Assembly (NCBI GenBank): GCA_020161545.1
Contig: JAIUNT010000010.1
Span: 1-39,623, forward strand
Direction of reading: 5' to 3'
DNA length: 39,623 nt
Source of the DNA: Pseudomonadota bacterium
GTDB taxonomy: Bacteria > Pseudomonadota > Alphaproteobacteria > Caedimonadales > UBA1908
Positions within the stretch are counted from its first letter, which is position 1. Each line of letters opens with the position of its first letter. The translations under genes were made by a program, and so were the position numbers. Shown piece by piece: positions 1 to 7,067 of the stretch. The notes beneath the pieces are model-generated. The model searched no databases and was not told the DNA's origin. It saw only the letters and a list, made by a program, of their open reading frames with translations.

Positions 1-2
1 CC

Positions 3-629
3 CCTGAAGAACAAGAAACGATATTACTCGCAACCTTAAGTCATGTGCCCTTTGACGGCTGGAGTATGAAGGCCATTCGCCAAGGATGCAAGGACGCAGG
101 CTTTGACCCGGACCTTGCCAACTGGCTTTTTGGTGGCACGCCCCTTGGTGCCATTGACGCTTTTTTCCTTTTGACGGATCAAAAGATGCTTGAAGCTGCT
201 CAACCCCAAGACTTAAGCGCCCTTCCCATTCGCAAGCGGGTTTCTGTGTGCGTGCGTGAGCGCCTTGATTTCCTTGCACCGCACAAGGAAACCGTGCGTC
301 AAACCATGTCTTATCTGGCTCACCCCACACGCATGCGCGAGGGTCTGTCGTTCTTTGCACGCAGCATGAGCGAAATTTGGTACGCGGCCGGTGACACGGC
401 GACAGATTTCAACTATTATACCAAGCGTATGTTACTGGGGGGCGTTTACGCAGCAACCATGCGTTATTGGCTAAGTGACACATCCATTCACCACGAAAAA
501 ACACTCGACTTTTTGGAGGCGCGCCTCATGGAGGTCTCTCAAATCCCCCGTGTCAAAAATCAGGTGAAGGATCTTTTTTCGAAAATTGTGAAATCGGTCC
601 CTTTTCCCTTTGGCAACAAGCGGGAGTAG
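3..629 (+). CDS. COQ9 family ubiquinone biosynthesis protein (5' end off window)
   Basis: COQ9-family proteins bind isoprenoid lipid and support late ubiquinone biosynthesis with COQ7-type hydroxylases. The segments VPFDGWS near the left edge and WYAAGDTATDFNYYTKR in the C-terminal half, followed by GGVYAATMRYWL, are characteristic of the family. The frame is open to the first base of the window. The earliest in-frame start is a GTG at 45, but codons upstream of it (LATLSH before VPFDGWS) read like COQ9, so the real start lies outside the window and the GTG is not the start. The visible part is about 208 residues. It ends 6 bp before the next gene, which may be co-transcribed. Family call is secure; the missing N-terminus cannot be assessed. 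Confidence 0.9.
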   Translation, partial: PEEQETILLATLSHVPFDGWSMKAIRQGCKDAGFDPDLANWLFGGTPLGAIDAFFLLTDQKMLEAAQPQDLSALPIRKRVSVCVRERLDFLAPHKETVRQTMSYLAHPTRMREGLSFFARSMSEIWYAAGDTATDFNYYTKRMLLGGVYAATMRYWLSDTSIHHEKTLDFLEARLMEVSQIPRVKNQVKDLFSKIVKSVPFPFGNKRE

Positions 630-635
630 CATCAT

Positions 636-1844
636 ATGGGGAAAAAATGGTGCGTGCTTTTAGGACTGCTTCTCATTTTTTCCTTCCCTCTTGCGGCACA
701 AAAACCAACAGTTCTGCTCATCGCGGCGACCGCCGATGAGGCGCTTGCCTTTCAAGCAGTAAGTAATGAACTCACAAAGCGAAGCGTCCCCCATAGCCTT
801 GTGGGCATCGGTGTTGCCAATCCTCTCCTCGCGCAAAATCCACGCAGTTTCTCTTTGCGCGGCGGGTGCCATGTGCGTGTCCCCATCCACAAAAATGCTT
901 GGCCCACCACCCAGCGACTGCCCGAAGGCGACCTCATGCGGGTGAGCACATGCCTTGCGCCTCGCCTTGTCCTTGTTGGCACCCACTCGCGCGTACAAGC
1001 TCAGCTGGCGGCACTCTTTCGCAAGAAGAATGCACGCGTCATTGCTTTTTATGACGATTTTGAGCCACCCTCAGCCCAAAGCGTTGCTGGGGCCATTATA
1101 CCCTACGCCCACACAATTCTGCTATCCCAGGAAACACACACCAAGACGTTCCAGGAACTTTTACCAAAAACCCCCCTTGTTGTGACAGGCAATCCCAAAC
1201 ACGAAGCATGGGAAGGCCAAGATCCTGGAGACCTCATGATCGTCAAGCGTCAAATCATCCCATGCACCCACTTAAATAAAAAAGTCATTCTCTATATTAA
1301 AGGCAGCAACACACGATCAAATGACACCTTTGAAGAATTCCTGGCATACATCAAATCGAGACAAGATGTTGTGGCTCTGTTTGCGCCCCCCCCCGGTGAC
1401 CAAGGCGCCAAAGAGGAGGCATTTGCACGTATGTACGGCGCGACCAACTTCATCGTGGTCCCTTCTGGCTATGCGCTCAAAACCATCGCACGCGCGGCTG
1501 ACATTGTCCTGTGTCACCGCACACACTTAGGCATTGAAGCGGCTCTAGCCGGCCTACCTGTTGCTTATTTTGACACCCAGCAGGGAGTCTTCAAGAATCC
1601 CCTCACCGCCGCTGGCCTCATCCCCATTCTACATGACGCCCCGGCGCTTCATAAGTTTATTGAGGGGCATACACCCGTCCCAAATAAACAAGCAGCCTTG
1701 TCAAGGAAGGCGCTTGGTACAAGCGTTGGGGCAACGGCGCGTATGGCTGACTGTTTAATGGAGGCACTCCACAAAAGCGCGCCCGTCAGCGGTTTTGAAA
1801 AGCTCCCCTGGCAATCCCCAGGAGAGCTTCGTATTCCTTTCTAG
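636..1844 (+). CDS. Secreted GT-B-like (LpxB/UDP-GlcNAc 2-epimerase-like fold) protein, function unknown
   Basis: The 402-residue product begins with a basic-hydrophobic Sec-type signal peptide (about residues 1-21, ending near LAAQ). A Rossmann-like start follows (PTVLLIAATADEALAF). The C-terminal half has a segment, ADIVLCHRTHLGIEAALAG then LPVAYFD, of the kind found in GT-B glycosyltransferases and UDP-GlcNAc 2-epimerases, where the Glu contacts the nucleotide sugar. I cannot name a specific family. GT-B enzymes are normally cytosolic, so an export signal is odd; the hydrophobic start could instead be a membrane anchor. The ATG at 636 follows a GGGAG motif 9 nt upstream, and the gene lies 6 bp after COQ9. 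It converges on the dipeptidase gene with a 7-bp gap. Confidence 0.6.
   Translation: MGKKWCVLLGLLLIFSFPLAAQKPTVLLIAATADEALAFQAVSNELTKRSVPHSLVGIGVANPLLAQNPRSFSLRGGCHVRVPIHKNAWPTTQRLPEGDLMRVSTCLAPRLVLVGTHSRVQAQLAALFRKKNARVIAFYDDFEPPSAQSVAGAIIPYAHTILLSQETHTKTFQELLPKTPLVVTGNPKHEAWEGQDPGDLMIVKRQIIPCTHLNKKVILYIKGSNTRSNDTFEEFLAYIKSRQDVVALFAPPPGDQGAKEEAFARMYGATNFIVVPSGYALKTIARAADIVLCHRTHLGIEAALAGLPVAYFDTQQGVFKNPLTAAGLIPILHDAPALHKFIEGHTPVPNKQAALSRKALGTSVGATARMADCLMEALHKSAPVSGFEKLPWQSPGELRIPF
1800..1829 (-). terminator. Stem-loop, probable terminator of the dipeptidase gene
   Basis: A 12-bp stem with one mismatch (AAGCTCCCCTGG at 1800-1811 against CCAGGAGAGCTT at 1818-1829) encloses a 6-nt loop. Read on the minus strand it follows the stop of the dipeptidase gene by about 20 bp and is followed by a short T-rich stretch (TTTTC). 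It lies inside the last codons of the convergent upstream gene. The T-tract is weak, so confidence is moderate. Confidence 0.4.
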
Positions 1845-1851
1845 GGAAATT

Positions 1852-2409
1852 TTATGCTGCCATGAGCGAACAGGGTGCGTCCACGTCCGACAAAAGTGGA
1901 TACTCCTTGGCATTAAAAAGCTGATAGTGCCACCACTCGTAGCGGTAAAAATCCCATCCGGCTGTCAGCATAATCCCGAGAAGCTTATACCGGTTTGCAA
2001 GGATGCTCGCTGGCAAGTCCTGGGGCGTGAGATGGGAAAGCGGTGACAGGTCATCAAAGGGTGTCCCCATATCAAGATCCAAGCCTGTCTCCAGATCATA
2101 GAGCGTCAAATCAACGGCAATGCCACGGCTGTGGGCGGAGCCTTTGCGGGGATCAGCCACATACATGGGATCGGGCACACATTCCCACAAAGCCCACTGG
2201 GCCTCTTGGGGACGGAAGGCGTCAAAGATGTGCAGGCCATACCCTTGATCATGGGCAAGCTTTCTTGCTTTTTCCAAGAGAGCAGCTGCCTCTTCATGGA
2301 GATAGCAGATGGCGTGGGTGTAAATCCTCTTTGCTACAAAGTTCTCGTTTGTTGCATAGGCCAGACTTACTTTCAGACCATCTTGGGGGATAATTTCAAC
2401 AAGAGACAT
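1852..2409 (-). CDS. ddpX: D-alanyl-D-alanine dipeptidase, VanX/DdpX family
   Basis: The enzyme hydrolyses D-Ala-D-Ala, either recycling peptidoglycan dipeptide as DdpX does or depleting the vancomycin target as VanX does. The 185-residue protein carries the peptidase M15D zinc motif SAHSRGIAVD (His and Asp ligands), the upstream substrate-binding segment FDAFRPQEAQ, and the distal catalytic Glu and His ligand in EWWHYQ, so all active-site elements are visible. It has no signal peptide and is probably cytoplasmic. No vanH, vanA or ddpABCDF neighbours are present, so a recycling or carbon-salvage role is more likely than glycopeptide resistance. The ATG at 2409 has an AAAGGATG-like ribosome binding site about 10 nt upstream. 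Confidence 0.88.
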   Translation of the reverse strand: MSLVEIIPQDGLKVSLAYATNENFVAKRIYTHAICYLHEEAAALLEKARKLAHDQGYGLHIFDAFRPQEAQWALWECVPDPMYVADPRKGSAHSRGIAVDLTLYDLETGLDLDMGTPFDDLSPLSHLTPQDLPASILANRYKLLGIMLTAGWDFYRYEWWHYQLFNAKEYPLLSDVDAPCSLMAA

Positions 2410-2498
2410 GGGGTTATCATCCTTTCTTCTTTACAAGGGCCAGGTTTCACCTTTAAGAAGGACACTAGACCACCTTTTTCTAAAGGGCAAGAACGGCC

Positions 2499-3113
2499 AT
2501 GCTCACCCTCACCTTTGAGACGTCAAATTTTGGCGCGTCTGCGGCCCTTTTTGAAGACAATACCCTTTTGTGCGCACGTGCATGGCGCGAACCCCACGGA
2601 CAAGGTGCCTATCTCGTCAAGGAGATCAAAGAAATGGCCACGAGCCAGGGCAAGCGCCTACTTGATGCCGGGCAAGTCATTACAACGGTGGGGCCAGGTT
2701 CGTTCACGGGACAACGCATAGGTCTGGCGGTGGCCAAAACCCTTGCCTTTGCAGGGGCCCTCGACGTGTGGGGTGTTGATTCCTTCACATGGATGGCAGC
2801 GGGCTTTATGCACGCTCACAAGAACTTTCGAGCGCCCTTCATGGTGTGCCTTGATACGGGGCGCGCGGACCGTTTTTGTCAGCTTTTTTCAACGGAAGGC
2901 ACGCCGCTGGCTCCGCCCACAATCCTAAGTCTTGACGCGTGTGAGGCGGCACTCCCCCAAGACGCGGCCCTCGTGGGGCAAGCATGGGCACAGCACCCAA
3001 GAGCTTTTGCAACTCACTGGCGTCCCCATGCCCAGGACCTGATTCTGGTACCTCGCGAGCGTCAAGCGCCCCTTGCACCCCTTTACCTGCGTGAAGCCAA
3101 CACGACCCTTTAG
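2499..3113 (+). CDS. tsaB: tRNA threonylcarbamoyladenosine biosynthesis protein TsaB
   Basis: TsaB is the inactive TsaD paralogue that scaffolds the TsaD-TsaE complex making t6A37 in ANN-decoding tRNAs. The N-terminal ASKHA-fold start (LTFETSNFGASAALF) and the segment GPGSFTGQRIGLAVAKTLA are diagnostic; the latter matches the GPGSFTGxRIG signature. Length (204 aa) is typical of TsaB. TsaC, which supplies threonylcarbamoyl-AMP, is encoded at the far right of the window; tsaD and tsaE are not present. The usual downstream rimI gene is absent. The last codon region overlaps the stop of the convergent DedA gene by 4 bp. Confidence 0.92.
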   Translation: MLTLTFETSNFGASAALFEDNTLLCARAWREPHGQGAYLVKEIKEMATSQGKRLLDAGQVITTVGPGSFTGQRIGLAVAKTLAFAGALDVWGVDSFTWMAAGFMHAHKNFRAPFMVCLDTGRADRFCQLFSTEGTPLAPPTILSLDACEAALPQDAALVGQAWAQHPRAFATHWRPHAQDLILVPRERQAPLAPLYLREANTTL

Positions 3114-3712
3114 GCTTTTGGCTCGTCCTCGTGGACCTCGTGGCGCCTTTTATAAAAATACCACCCAACGCCAATGACCAGTAGAACCAAGAGCCCCACA
3201 AAGAAAAGGGTTTGATAGTGCACAAGAGTGCGAAATGCCTCTTCAATAGCGTCGGAAAAAAAGTACCCAATGCCGTATCCCGCCCCGCAGCTCACAAGGG
3301 CCCAGAACGCCCCCGAGATCACATTCAGAACAGCAAAGCGTTTGATGGAAATACCGCTGGCGCCAATGATAAAGGGACTGAGCGTCCTAATGCCATACAC
3401 AAAGCGAAAGCCCATGATGAACCACACGTTGTATTTATGCAGGAGACGAAAGGCTTTGTCCGCCCTGGGCTTCCACTTGGGGTGTCGGTCAATCATGGGC
3501 TGCCCATAGTGGCGGCCGGCGAAAAAGAGAATCTGATCCGCCCCGACTGAGCCACAAAAAGAAATCAGCACAATGGCCGGAAAGGACAAATACCCTTCGT
3601 GGGCAAGGTAGCCGGCAGTGAGCACAAAGGACTCGCCCTCCACCAAGGACCCCAAGAATAAGATGATGTAGGCAATATGTGCCCCGTGTTCTAGAAAGAG
3701 TTGCTCAACCAC
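3110..3712 (-). CDS. DedA family membrane protein
   Basis: DedA/VTT-domain proteins are inner-membrane transporters, several of which flip undecaprenyl phosphate or phosphatidylethanolamine and so affect envelope homeostasis. The sequence shows an N-terminal membrane helix, the family segment LGSLVEGESFVLTAGYLAHEG, a mid-protein Gly/Arg block (FRFVYGIRTLSPFIIGASG) and two C-terminal helices, ending in a basic/acidic tail. The frame is open to a GTG at 3760, but GTG at 3712 is chosen because a strong GGAAGGA lies 7 nt upstream and the resulting start (VEQLFLEHG) fits the family. The product is 200 aa, normal for DedA. Its stop overlaps the tsaB stop on the other strand. Confidence 0.88.
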   Translation of the reverse strand: MVEQLFLEHGAHIAYIILFLGSLVEGESFVLTAGYLAHEGYLSFPAIVLISFCGSVGADQILFFAGRHYGQPMIDRHPKWKPRADKAFRLLHKYNVWFIMGFRFVYGIRTLSPFIIGASGISIKRFAVLNVISGAFWALVSCGAGYGIGYFFSDAIEEAFRTLVHYQTLFFVGLLVLLVIGVGWYFYKRRHEVHEDEPKA

Positions 3713-3830
3713 GTGTGTATCCTTCCAATCTTCGTACCTTCCATATAGAAGCCACCACACTCAAAACACAAGACTTTTGTGGCACAGGAAAGCTGGATGG
3801 GGCACGCACCCCACCCATGTACCGTTTTTC

Positions 3831-5157
3831 TTAGAAGTTTATCGCTTGCGCAATTGTCAGCATCTCATAAAGTCCTTTTTGCACGGGGGGCTGTCCAAAA
3901 TAACGTACACTGATTTGGCATATTTGGCTTAAAACGCCAAGCGCCTCGCAATGCTTTACAGCAAGCGCAAGCTGCAGCGCCGTACACATATAGTGTCCTG
4001 TTTCATTATTCATGTTTTCAATGCGCTTTTTCCTTACAACAATTTCACCCGCACACGCCAGCGGCAGCCCTACATCATCTTTTTGAAAGAGACCACTGTG
4101 GTGAATAGCGTCAAGGGCAACCAAGCGCGTGCGCCCCATGGGATCCAGAGCCCATGTGTAAGAGCCATCGGGAACGCCCACTCCCGGTAAGTGCCCACCC
4201 ACACATGTCACGTCTAGGATACCCGCTCTGTCTTCCTCTGTGATGGGCTCTGCCCTTAAAACCAGTTGCTCTGAGAGCACAAACCCGTTGAACAAACGAA
4301 AGCGGGGGTCGTATGCAAGGCCTTGGAAGTTCTTGTCGCCCAGCAGAGCAATGATCGCTTGGGGGGGTGTTTTTGTTGTTAAGAGTGTAATCTCGTCATT
4401 TCCATCCCAAAACTTCACGCAGTCCCTATCGAGCAAGTCAAAGTCAAAGAAGAAGGGATAACGCTGTATAAAGCTACTGAGATCATCCTCTTGGCGCACA
4501 CGGTCTATGATTGCCAACTGCTCTTGGCGAAATGCATGAAAGGCGTTCTTAAGATCCTCAAAGGAACCCTGGGTTTTGCTTGCAAAAACCACCAGTGCGT
4601 CATCGGCAGATCCTTTCATCCTATACATTTCCAGTGGTGGCTGACTTATGCACGTTAATGCAAAAGGCTGTCTCTTGGGTTCTTTTGGCAAAGACTCTTC
4701 AGTATATGAAAATGAGGATTCTAAGAACTGTGCGTCCATTTCCTTGAGGATTGCATTTTCTCGCATGTCCGGCATCCAAGGGCGTGTATCTAAATTTAAA
4801 ACACGCGCCACAAAGCCCCGCACAAAGGCGTACTCCTCTTTTTGACGAACTCTTTCCTTTGCCTCGGCAACACGCGGCAAAAGCGCTTCAGGCGTGACAG
4901 GGTACTCAAACAGCTGACAAAGACTGAGCATCTTTGGCAAAACATGCACCCAAAGCACGTTTTCATCTTGAACGCCCGATTGCTGCTCAAGGCTTCTCAG
5001 GGCCAAAGCCCAAAGTCCTTGCCTCAATGGTCCACGGCGCTTCTTCCATGGACCTGCTGCCTTGGGGAAAAAGATCCTCTTGTGAACTAGAGGCGTGTGA
5101 CCCATAAAGAACACCCACGCACACAAAGAACAAAGTTGCTATTGTTTGATGCATCAT
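3831..5157 (-). CDS. Unknown secreted protein with a probable frameshift near its 5' end
   Basis: The long frame (3831-5126, about 431 codons from a TTG) has no recognisable family and lacks a credible start. Just upstream, in the -1-related frame, a double ATG at 5157 preceded by AAGGAG and GAGG motifs opens a classic signal peptide (MMHQTIATLFFVCVGVLYG then SHASSSQEDLFP), which runs into a stop near 4986. The two frames overlap around a CTTTTTCCCC homopolymer (minus strand, about 5066-5076); a single-base slip there would join the signal peptide to the long frame. The mature part contains the acidic segment FFFDFDLLDRDCVKFWDGND and a Cys-rich tail. Either this is a recent pseudogene, a sequencing error, or programmed slippage. 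No function can be given. Confidence 0.55.
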
Positions 5158-5296
5158 AATATGACGGCCTCACTCCTTCAGAAAAAGAACATGACAAATA
5201 GATTGGAAAAATTTGTCATTTTTTCTTACGGAAAAAGCACCATTCAAGCAATTTTTATTTATGGATGGAGCATATAAAAACCCCAGATGAGAAAGC

Positions 5297-6235
5297 TTAT
5301 TTCTCTTTGGGAAACACAAGGCCCATAGATTTTGCGCGAGACTCATCCACAAAGACACGCTCCACGTGTACGTCCTCAACGGGCAAAGCTGCTGGGTCTT
5401 CGCCCTTTAGAATCCGAGCCACAAGCTTGCCTGTCTCGCGCCCCACCTGGTACTGGTCATTGGCCAGAGCCGCCACCGCCCCGCGCCCAACGGAGTCTGG
5501 ATCACTGGTAAAGACGGGCACGCCCGCACTTGCCGCCACCTTGGTCAGGGACTCCAGCGCCGAGATCACCGTGTTGTCATTCATCAGAAGAAGGGCGTCC
5601 ACTTTCCCCATAAGGGCTTTTGTGGCACTGCCCACCTCTGAGGTCTTGCTGGCGGTTTTGACAAGAAGCGTCAAGCCGTGCGCTGCGCATGCCTCACGCA
5701 TCAGCGCCAGCTGAGACACATTATTGGCCTCACTGGGATTGTAGACGGTGCCAATAACGTTTGCCTTTGGCAGAACCTCTTGAATAAGGGCCACTTGTTT
5801 ATGGGTGGGCGGCAGATCCCGGCTACCCGTCACGCGCCCACCGGTTTTTTCCATGGTTTTCACAAGCTTTGCCCCCACAGGATCCGTCACCGCCCCAAAG
5901 ACAAGGGGAATATCTGATCCTTTTAGGGCCTTTGCGGCCGCCTGGGCAGATGGGGTCGCGATAGCCACCACGACATCGGGAGACAGCGCCCGGAATTTCT
6001 TGGCAATCTGCGCGGCTGTCACGAGGCTGCCGTGTGCATTTTCGAAAGTAATATGGGGAGTCAGGCCCTGGGCCTTGATTTCGTCTTCAATGCCACGGCG
6101 AATGGCGTCAAGGGAAGGATGCTGGACAATTTGGGTAATGGCAACGTGGGTGCGGGCATGGGCACTGGCACTGGCACTGGCACTGGCACTGACGAGCGTT
6201 AAGAGAAGGACACCCTTGATGAGAAAGCGAAACAT
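5297..6235 (-). CDS. ABC transporter substrate-binding protein, ABC_sub_bind (TrpX-like) family
   Basis: This family comprises periplasmic type I binding proteins, some of which are named TrpX because of tryptophan-linked regulation in Firmicutes. After a signal peptide with an unusual Ser-Ala run, the mature protein (THVAITQIVQHPSLDAIRRG) shows the family signatures: PDVVVAIATPSAQAAAKA, IPLVFGAVTDPVGAKLV and TVYNPSEANN. Length (312 aa) is normal and the domain appears complete. The usual permease and ATPase genes are absent here, so the protein is an orphan in this window; its ligand is unknown. A strong AAGGAG lies 7 nt before the ATG at 6235. A Trp-rich upstream ORF overlaps the start. Confidence 0.85.
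   Translation of the reverse strand: MFRFLIKGVLLLTLVSASASASASAHARTHVAITQIVQHPSLDAIRRGIEDEIKAQGLTPHITFENAHGSLVTAAQIAKKFRALSPDVVVAIATPSAQAAAKALKGSDIPLVFGAVTDPVGAKLVKTMEKTGGRVTGSRDLPPTHKQVALIQEVLPKANVIGTVYNPSEANNVSQLALMREACAAHGLTLLVKTASKTSEVGSATKALMGKVDALLLMNDNTVISALESLTKVAASAGVPVFTSDPDSVGRGAVAALANDQYQVGRETGKLVARILKGEDPAALPVEDVHVERVFVDESRAKSMGLVFPKEK
6162..6191. repeat. Hexanucleotide tandem repeat (GCACTG)5 in signal-peptide region
   Basis: Five perfect copies of GCACTG lie inside the signal-peptide coding part of the ABC_sub_bind gene, where they encode a Ser-Ala repeat. Copy-number change would keep the reading frame and alter only signal-peptide length. Confidence 0.9.
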
Positions 6236-6369
6236 GGAACAACTCCTTTTATAAAAAATACTTTTGAAACAAGAAAGGGGATAGCGTCACGCCATCGCCA
6301 CCACCTTGCCTCCAAAAGCAAAGGAGTCTTCACTTTCGCGTCCGTCGAAAAAAGATGCGTCTTCGTCAT
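6199..6369 (-). CDS. Possible Trp-rich upstream ORF (leader peptide) of the ABC_sub_bind gene
   Basis: A 56-codon frame starts at an ATG with a strong AAGGAG ribosome binding site 7 nt upstream, and its stop lies 37 bp inside the binding-protein gene. Residues 23-26 read WWRW, three Trp codons in four. Trp-dense short ORFs ahead of tryptophan-related genes often act as attenuators; the downstream binding protein belongs to the family containing TrpX. The rest of the peptide resembles no known protein, and no clear alternative terminator/antiterminator pair was found by eye. The rest of the gap from 6370 to 6594 is AT-rich and holds only the promoter region of the next gene. Confidence 0.35.
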   Translation of the reverse strand: MTKTHLFSTDAKVKTPLLLEARWWRWRDAIPFLVSKVFFIKGVVPCFAFSSRVSFS

Positions 6370-6594
6370 AGTCGCTCCTTTCCTCAATAAACGCGACATA
6401 CCTGCTCATAAGGTGAGCGCCCGCGCATCCCTTGTCAAGAAAAAGATGAGGGCGACAGCCTAACATTCTGGTGACTTATTGCAACACCCCCTCAAATAAT
6501 GACATTTCTTCATTCTTCATTTTTCGCATTTTCACAATCCACGGTATTGTTTCTGCAAAAAAATTAAAAACAACCACTCAAGGAGGATAGCGTC

Positions 6595-6996
6595 ATGACA
6601 CGCATTTTTATAATTCTTTTGGCCAGCGTTGCAGCACCTGCATTTTCAAGTGGCCTACCCCCGCACCAAGCGGTGCAACTGAGTGAGGAAAACAAAGCCT
6701 GGATTGAAAAAGAACTTAGTCATGCGGGTGCGATTGTACGCGGCGTGCAGGAGCACATGGCCAACCCAAACTCAACCCAGCAAGTTCCAGGAGTTTCGTC
6801 CTCAGACTTAGCATGGGCAAAAAAAAGCGCCGCTGAAGCCGCCGTAGTACGGCGCTACGTTCACCAACAAATGTCAAACCCTGGTGCGAAACCGGAACCA
6901 GCTTTTCATGCACTCCCTGAGCACTTGAAAGCAGGAGCACAGCAGGCCATTGCTTATATGCGCTCCCAGGGATACCAGGGACCGAAAGGTCATTAA
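6595..6996 (+). CDS. Small secreted protein with an internal repeat, unknown
   Basis: A 133-residue product with a clear Sec signal peptide (MTRIFIILLASVAAPAFSSG). I do not recognise a family. The mature part, rich in Ala, Gln, His and Pro, contains two related helical segments, AIVRGVQEHMANPN (about residues 45-58) and AVVRRYVHQQMSNPG (about 80-94), suggesting an internal duplication. The ribosome binding site AAGGAGGA, 8 nt before the ATG, is one of the strongest in the window and points to high expression. The gene stands alone between the divergent binding-protein gene and yejA. Codon use resembles its neighbours. Confidence 0.75.
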   Translation: MTRIFIILLASVAAPAFSSGLPPHQAVQLSEENKAWIEKELSHAGAIVRGVQEHMANPNSTQQVPGVSSSDLAWAKKSAAEAAVVRRYVHQQMSNPGAKPEPAFHALPEHLKAGAQQAIAYMRSQGYQGPKGH

Positions 6997-7067
6997 GTCC
7001 TATTACCTTGACAGCGTGCATCAAATGACCTAGAGCATTTTTATTGTATCTTGCGAGACTCTTATAA

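Noticed and set aside
1852..2409. VanX as evidence of a vancomycin-resistance cluster
   Set aside because: No vanH, vanA or regulatory genes are adjacent; DdpX-type recycling explains the gene better.
3794..3817. GC-rich hairpin (TGGATGGGG/CCCCACCCA) between the frameshifted secreted gene and DedA
   Set aside because: One mismatch and no T-tract in the direction of the genes; the T-run lies on the strand with no upstream transcript.
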